A stretch of DNA of 64,000 nucleotides from Archivesica marissinica (Eukaryota; Mollusca; Bivalvia; Venerida; Vesicomyidae): assembly GCA_014843695.1 (NCBI GenBank), contig CM026390.1, forward strand, positions 57,654,543-57,718,542, written 5' to 3'. The notes beneath the pieces are model-generated. The model did not search any database and was not told where the DNA came from. It worked only from the letters and a program-made list of their open reading frames with translations. Positions within the stretch are counted from its first letter, which is position 1. Every line of letters begins with the position of its first letter. Position numbers and translations under genes: made by a program. Positions 35,201-44,200 of this stretch are shown here, one piece after another.

Positions 35201-38200
35201 AACCGCTGGAGCCTGCCCAGGAAAGGTGTTGTTAGGTAAACTGCCCGCCGGCGATATAGCCCAACATGGTGCTGATGCAGGCGTAAAACCCGAAATATAA
35301 CATAACATAGGTAAACTGCCCGCTGGGGATATAGTCAAAAAATGGTGCTGATGCAGGCGTAAAACCCGAAATATAACATAAATAATAACATAACTGTTAG
35401 TGTTACTGCCAGAATGATACCAATAAAGGATGATTAATATCTACCTTGATCATCCCTATATAATTATATAGTGCTATATAGTGCTATATAGTGCTAACCA
35501 TCTACACCTTCCTTTGGTTAGCACAAACAAAAGAATTCCTGATAATATACAATGCTATGTTTGTGAAGCTGCTGTATCAGAGACGAGCGCGCATGAGCAG
35601 GGAGTGAGCCATCAGTGAGTGAGAGTCATTAACTACCACAAAAACTGTTTTCTGCTGCAAATGTCAGACAGTCAAGTTACACTGCACCTACACTGTAGAT
35701 TACAGTATATTACATTGTGCAGTACATACCCTGTCTCTATCTTGTACAAGCTGCAATACTTGGTGTTACTAATACCTAGTAGCAGCTCACTTATGTGATG
35801 AGTTCACTAGGTCTTATTTCTAAGAATCTTGTAGTGAATGTTGTTATTTACCTCATGTGGTCACGAATTAATAGGGATAGGAAGTTTTATATGGGAACGC
35901 AGTAAGCTTCCCTATTTAACACTGTGTTTCTTACTAGCTACTGTGGCATATAAACAATACTTACTGGGAACCGTGGCATATAAACAATACTTACTGGGTA
36001 CCGTGGCATATAAACAATACTTACTGGGTACCGTGGCATATAACCAATACTTACTGGGAACCGTGGCATATAAACAATACTTACTGGGAACCGTGGCATA
36101 TAAGCATTACTCATTGGGTACCGTGGCATATAAACAATACTTACTGGGTACCGTGGCATATAAACAATACTTACTGGGTACCGCAGCATATAAACAATAC
36201 TTACTGGGTACCATGTCATATAGACAATTATACATCTCATCAGGAGATATACAAATGCAATAATTATTAAATGTTCAAAGAACAATTTAGTGTCCCCACT
36301 GGAATTTCACCATACATGTACACCCACCTGTCTTACGCCCAAATGAATGATGAAAAGTGGGGCCGATTAATAGACGTCATTGTTGGAACAAATTGACACA
36401 CTGGGGAAATGGTAAATGGCAGCCTAATACAGATTAGCTGCTTAATTAGTACAGGGTGGCTGCTTAATGCTGGTTGGCACATTAATAGACTAGAGGTTGG
36501 CTGTTTAATGGAGACAGCTGCTTAGACAGGTTTAACTGTACGGAGGCTCCTCGGGTTAGGGAGATCCCAAGCCTTTCCCTGTTTGAACCCCAGATAGAGT
36601 TATGGGCGTAATGGATCCGGCGTAGTCCGGATGACCCTGATTTTGGATGTTTCAGAATGTTTTGACCCTTTAATAATTTAACAATTGGAATACATAATTA
36701 CATTAGCATGACAGTTGTCACATGCTTGTAGATCCTGTTACATATTAGCTTTTTAGAAAGCTTAGCTTGTAATATTATTGCAGTAGTCTATATTGTATGG
36801 GAATGTGCAGCTACAGGCTGCTTATGTCTCTAGATTTTACCTTCTTTCTGTGTAAATATGTCTCAGTATTAAATGAACATGCTGTGTTTAATATATTTTG
36901 TCTGGCAACAAGTGCTCTAATTCAGACTGTCTAGAATAAGATTACTAGATGAGAGGTTTGTTTCAACACCTCCTGTGTAACCTGTAAGTCTACAAGATAT
37001 AAGCAGGGTTGAATGGAATGTCGGGAAAAAACCTCCAGTGAGCACAGATTGATTAATACTGTATGGTGCTGGCATGGTTTTTTTAACTATTTGCATGCTG
37101 GGTAAAATAAGGGCTATAAATAGATAAAATAGTTGTAGCAGACGGCAATTCCTTAATACATTTTTCTTGTTTGAAACTGAAAACACTGGAATTATGTCAT
37201 GGAATTTCATTACAAATGTGTTGTTACGACAATTCTAATGAAATTCCATGACACATTTGACTGTTATTTTCACCGCTAGTGTGCAAAGAGTTAAGGCCCC
37301 TCCAAGAAGTTTGTCGCAAGATGTTAAACACAGAAATGAGTGCCCATGTTGCACCATGGAGGCTGGGTTTGTTTCAACCCTGCCAAGATGTACATGTTAA
37401 ACACAGAAATGAGTGCCCATGTTGCACCATGCAGGCTGGGTTTGTTTCAACCCTGCCAAGATGTACATGTAAACACAGAATTGAGTGCCCATGTTGTAGC
37501 ATGCTGGCTGGGTTTGTTTCAACCCTGCCAAGATGTACATGTTAAACACAGAAATGAGTGCCCATGTTGCACCATGCAGGCTGGGTTTGTTTCAACCCTG
37601 CCAAGATGTACATGTAAACACAGAATTGAGTGCCTATGTTGTAGCATGCTGGCTGGGTTTGTTTCAACCCTGCCAAGATGTACATGTAAACACAAATGAG
37701 TGCCCATGTTGCACCATGCAGGCTGGGTTTGTTTCAACCCTGCCAAGATGCACATGTAAACACAGAATTGAGTGCCCATGTTGTAGCATGCTGGCTGGGT
37801 TTGTTTCAACCCTGCCAAGATGTACATGTAAACACAGAATTGAGTGCCCATGTTGCACCATGCAGACTGGGTTTGTTTCAACCCTGCCAAGATGCACATG
37901 TAAACACAGAATTGAGTGCCCATGTTGTAGCAGTGCTGGAGCCAAATTGTGCAACATAGATTATAGTAGCTTAACATTGTAATGTATGTTACTGTGTAGG
38001 GGCCTCCATGGCAGGGTGGTTAATGTTGTTTGCTACAAATCACTTGCCCCTGACCACTGTAGGTTCAAATCCCATTGGGGGTGTCGCATTCTTTCATGTG
38101 AGGAGGCTATCCGGCTGGTACTACCCGGGTGCCTGTCTGTGTCTGAACTAATGTTCGGAGAGGCAACTCTGGTCATCTGCCTCCTCCAATAATAGCTGGA

Positions 38201-41200
38201 AAGTCACCATATGACCTGAGCTGTTGGTGCAACTTTGAACCCCCCCCCCCCAAACAAAACAAAACAACACACTATTATTCTGTAATATGTGGGAAGAAAT
38301 ATTTCTGTTCTGTTGTACTTAATTGGGTGTACAGTCAAACCTGTCTTAAGCAGCCAGGCAAGGGAATTACAGAAAGTGGCTGCTTAGCACAGGTGGCTGC
38401 TTAATAGAGGGTAAATGTATAATATAAAGTAACATATTGGGAATCTGAAAACTGGCTGCTTAATGCAGGTTGGCTGTTTAATAGAGGTGACCACTTTAAC
38501 AGGTTTTACTGTATTCTTACATAATCAGGCCATGCACATTCACCGAGTTATATCTCTTTACAAATCGAGTTTTATGTTGTGTTGGTAACAACGGTCAACT
38601 TAGGGATCGCGAGGGTATGTCAGCCATTACATTCAATTGACCTTTCTGCAAACGCTACTTAGGCACGCCCCCCATAGTTACAGGTGCTCGCTGTAACCAC
38701 GCGAGACAAGCTATCTAACAAAATGGCGTCTAACGCAGACCTGCATCGAGTTAATCTAGATAAAATTCCGTCGAATTTCTCGGTTTTATTTCACCCAGAT
38801 AAGAATATCTCGTTGAAAGCAAGGGTTTTAGGTGAATTCAGGTGATTTCGTATAATTCCTTGTTCGTCTAATGGTAGTTTCGTATACTAGTGCATTCGTA
38901 TAATCACAGGTTCGTATTTTATATATATATAGTACTGCACTATACAGGCCCATTATAATAATGCTATTATTAGCTATTTAGGTAAGTAGACACAATTATG
39001 AATGGGACTATGTAGCCGTATGTTTGCCATACCAGGAGTGATTATCTATCTAGGTTTCATGCCACTAATCAAGATTAATTAAAGTGAATAGGGGAGAATA
39101 AATAAATCATTCCGCATTTTCGATGATTCCAACGGTGGCATTTTTCGCAGCTAAGAGCATGCATACGGCTGGAAACGTGACGAGAGCAAAAAACGCATGG
39201 AAAAATAGACACCATGGTTGTAATGAAATTGATGTGAAGAGCATGATATTTATACATGATGTAAGGGCTTGGACATATGGCACGGCTCAGCTCTAAAGCT
39301 GATAAAACATGGGCATACAAGCCAGCATCACAAATGTTTGAGCCGACCAATCAAGGTGTGAAAAATAATATATATTCTCCAGTAATTGATTAATTTGTCA
39401 ACAGCCCATCTCATAATAGACGTAGGTGTGAAGGTTATTTCTCTAAAGTACAGATATACGGATGAGGACGTGTTAAGTGTTCGTGGTAAATGCTTGCGCA
39501 GTCAACGGAAGAGTGAACAACCACATCGTGTCAACTTTGACATCAAAAGAAATGAAATATGCCACCGTCTTGAGAGACTCGACCCTATGCCTCCTAGAAG
39601 ACTCGAACATTAGGCCCAAAAACTGAACACCAGTACGTTCACTGAGCTAATATGGGAATCCCACAGCTCTGCACATGCATGGGTACTATTACTACTATCT
39701 GATCCCTAGTCCACCATCCACGACAATATGTATGAACCACATGTATAATCACCACTATACTCACATATCTCTTGTGAACGGTAGATCTATTAATGCAGAA
39801 TATATTTTTTCGAAATATTTTATTATGCATAAATAAATTAATTTCAACTTACTTGTGTGCAAATATATCTGTTTGCATTAATTTTGGATGTATTCAGCTG
39901 GTCGTTTGGTCGTTCACACAACTTAATCCACCTTAGACATGTTTTCAAGATTTGTCTTAGGTTTTGAAAATGGCACGAATTTAACGTCACCTATCAATCG
40001 ATCTGGATATCTACATCACTGTCACACAGCCCGTAACTACATCTTTTCACCATTGTCAATGACAGACAGTATTAATTAATTTTAAATATTTTTCAAAAAA
40101 TAATTTCAGATCACGATCACTCGTTATCAGATTTGATTAAAATGTTACTACATAACTCATTTATCTAACAGAACGATAAAACAATGACTCGGTGTAGTAA
40201 TCAATTATATAATTATGTGCACACATTTTATAATTGACCAATTAGCACAATCAGTGCTAAATTCCGATGTGAAATACTTTGATCTTGATAGCAGTGGCCC
40301 CTATCGGGTATTATAACTCGGCGGTCTCTGTGATGTACCGTTAGTGGGTAAGTTGTTGATTGCTCCCAATAAACAGTGTGACACGCTTAAATTTGATTGC
40401 TGTGTTTGTGAGAAAAGAATGACTATATGGGGTCAGTCGGTGTTTTTATAGATGCATTGTTTTTAAAGCAGCTGTCTGGTATTTTGTGGTTCATATACAC
40501 ACTTTTAGATTTGTCCAAGGATTTTGAAATGGGTTGAATTTAACGTCGATCACCAGGATATCGACTAATTTTGTACTATAACTAACCCACACACCAAAGC
40601 TACACATTTTCAACATCATTAAAACAATTTTAAACCCGTATTTTCGATCAAATTCACGCCTTTTCAAATTTGTCTACTCGTTACTAGTGTGTCTAATATG
40701 CATTGTTTGTCTAACAAGATGGCGGCGATAAACCGTTGCCGGGGGTGTGCGCGAATGGTGCGATGCGATTGGCTAACGCCAGCTGTCAATCAAAATCGGC
40801 AGAAAGGTCAATTGTTCTCATGTACCACATTGTAGTGACCTCCAATGGTTTCATGCATACATAACCATTATTGTTTATCGCTTTTATGTGTGTTGTGTCC
40901 AGCTGTCTCTAATATGTTATAAGAAATTGTGGCCCAACCCAATTTTTCTTACTTTGTATATACACGTATTGTATGTATATTCTGTGTTATAATAGAACAA
41001 AATAAACTAATCACCCTTTCCCTCATAGAAGCACTTCTTGACTCCATTACCAATACGACATACATTGACAATGTAGTAGTCAAACCAATGTTCATAATTA
41101 AGGCTAGAATCTCATGTTGTCCCAGTAATATCTATGGAGGTGGGATAGATATGGCGGTTACTTATCCACTGCATGATACCTAAATGGCTGTCGTTTGGTT

Positions 41201-44200
41201 GGAGATATAGTATATTAACTTAAATCTCTATGAAGGAAAGGGTTAAATGGCTGTCGTTTGTATGGAGATATAGTATATTAACTTAAATCTTTATGAAGGA
41301 AAGGGTTAAATGGCTGTCGTTTGTATGGAGATATAGTATATTAACTTAAATCTCTATGATGGAAAGGGTTATATGGCTGTCGTTTGTATGGAGATATAGT
41401 ATATTAACTTAAATCTCTATGAAGGAAAGGGTTAATGGCTGTCGTTTGGTTGGAGATATAGTATATTAACTTAAATCTCTATGAAGGAAAGGGTTAAACA
41501 ACTATTCATGAATGTTTGATTGTCATTCAGTTTTGTCTCCCCTATTATTTTTATCATTGCTGTCTCTCTGTAGTTATAATTAATCACAATGTATTTATTT
41601 ATGTTTAAGGGTTACCGGATCCCTTTGCCAAGATCAGTGTTGATGGTTCCGGACAGTGTCACTCCACCGAGGTGTGCAAGAACACGCTAGACCCCAAATG
41701 GAACCAACATTATGATCTGTAAGTACATAATCTCTTCATATGATTCTCAATTATACCCAGTACATGTCACACTTGACAATGTCACTTCACCGAGGTATGC
41801 AAGAATACGCTACACCCCAAGTTGTTAATTATACTACACACGCCCTGTCATCCCCATTGCGGCATCACATTAATAGGATATATGGACATGATCCTGCCAG
41901 TATAAAACACCCCAAGTATTTTTATCGCGAGTGGACAGAACATCCCCCTTTCCCAAATGCTTAGGCGAACAAAACACCCTCTGCTCTAATTTTCTACCTG
42001 GACAAACAAAACCTGTGACAAAACCACTCACTTTACTGTGGCGGACAAAAAAACCTGTTTGGGCAAAACCTGTTTAAATCTGGATGTATTCATCCGAGTT
42101 TACACACCCCCGCCCCATACCCCCGCCCCATACCCCTAGACATCCCGATATATCAGTCATAACTTTAATACTGATAAACAACCATTATCTACTTGGCTGT
42201 CAGATTAGCGCAGTGGTTTAGATTGCTAGCTTCTCACCAATGCAACCCGGGTTCCATCCTCGGACCGGGAAGTATGTGAGATGGTACGGTGATCGCCAGA
42301 TCGGACAGGTGGGTTTTCTCCTGGTACTCTGGTTTCCTTCCACACGAATGACCACATTTATGCTTTCATCCGCGCCAACGAGAGTGATTAATGTAAGCTG
42401 TTAGAACTTGCTTCGCAATCGTTGTAAAATAAATAAAGATTAAACTTTACTTGATGATTGCACTAAACTATAATCATTGGATGAGATATTGTTCAACAGT
42501 TGTTAGCAATAATGAATTTAATTATTAATTTATTATTGTAAAGTTGACAATAATTACAAACTATTGATCAAGTTAATTAATGTGCATAATAACAGAGTAA
42601 CGATGAAAGGCAATATTCTCATTTCTGTTCACATGTTAGTAAATAAATGCAAACTTCCACTAATGTAATTAATAAAGAAAAATACTGCTATGTCTTTAAA
42701 TGATTCTTTACTCAAAAATATCTACCTCTTATAAACGGGGAGTTGGCCTAGCATGGTGGTGCTTTTTTTGTCCCAGCATGTGTGTTTTGTCCTAGCATGT
42801 GGAATGTTTTGTCCTGGTGTATGTGTGTGTTTTGTCCTAGCATGTGGGGTGTTTTGTCCCAAGTATGTGGGGTGTTTTGTCCTAGTCTGGAGTGTGATCT
42901 GACCTAGCATGGAGGATGTTTTGACCTAGCCTGTGGGATGTTTTGTCCTTGTGTATGTGTGTTTTGTCCTAACATGTTTGGTGTTTTGTCCAAGTATGTG
43001 GGGTGTTTTGTCCTAGCATGAGGGATGTTTTGTCCTAGCATGAGGGATGTTTTGTCCTAGCATGAGGGATGTTTTGTCCTAGCATGCAGGATATTTTGTC
43101 CTAGCATGAGGGATGTTTTGTCCTAGCATGCAGGATGTTTTGTCCTAGCATGAGGGATGTTTTGTCCTAGCATGCGGGATGTTTTGTCCTAGCATGAGGG
43201 ATGTTTTGTCCTAGCATGCGGGATGTTTTGTCCTAGCATGAGGGATGTTTTGTCCTAGCATGCTTGATATTTTGCCCTCCATGCTAGGTCAGATCACACT
43301 CCAGGCTAGGACAAAACACCCCACATACTTGGACAAAACACCAAACATGTTAGGACAAAACACACATACACAAGGACAAAATATCCCACAGGCTAGGTCA
43401 AAACATCCTCCATGCTAGGTCAGATCACACTCCAGGTGTTTTGTCCTAGCATGTTGGGTATATTGTCCTAGCATGACGATGTTTTGTCCTATCATGTGGG
43501 GTGTTTCGTCCATGCAAATCCTCTGTTTATTGCAGTTCATTTGGAGTCATACGTGACTGCTCAATCAACTGCTGATTTTGACATCCTCCTCTGTATGTTA
43601 TATATTGCAGCCATCTGCCATTTGTACCCATATATTTATTTTGTGAGGCCATGGTAATAAGCATGAATAATTATAAGATTCTTTCCATTGAACAGACCAT
43701 TGACCGTCTGATGGAGTACACGGAATTTGCATATCTCATGACTTCACATAATATTCTCTGAAGTATTCTGCACAGGATATCAGTTCATTGTTAGTATCGT
43801 TAAACACTAATAGCATTGTATTTTATTCTGATATAAATTTATTATTGTCAAAATGATACACTTGACCGTCGACGAATTTGGAAAGCATTGCTGTTTTAAT
43901 TATTAGCTAAACATACACTTGCAATAGAAATGCAACGATAACGGTTTGAGACACATTCATGTTTTATGTTAAAACCAATTTAGAATGACACTAGCAAGTC
44001 TTCAATTCCTATAAATTCCATGAAATCTATTTTTATATCAAATTGACAATTTTCAGTCGATATTTACAGATATAAAGTGTGGTCAATATTGCATGTAATT
44101 TTACGACAGCCGACAATTGTCATTTACTGCGTAAAAGGATATAGTATTATTTATTTTAATTTTCTGAATTCGGTTTGTGTTGAAGAATGTAAAATCAGGA

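Noticed and set aside
38723..38845. 40-codon frame starting MASNADLHRV in a GC-richer patch
   Set aside because: No homology recognised, no splice site in frame; the ATGGCG block recurs at 40730 as part of a candidate element.
39386..39613. 75-codon + strand frame
   Set aside because: No recognisable motif, no splice context; inside the candidate 2.2-kb element.
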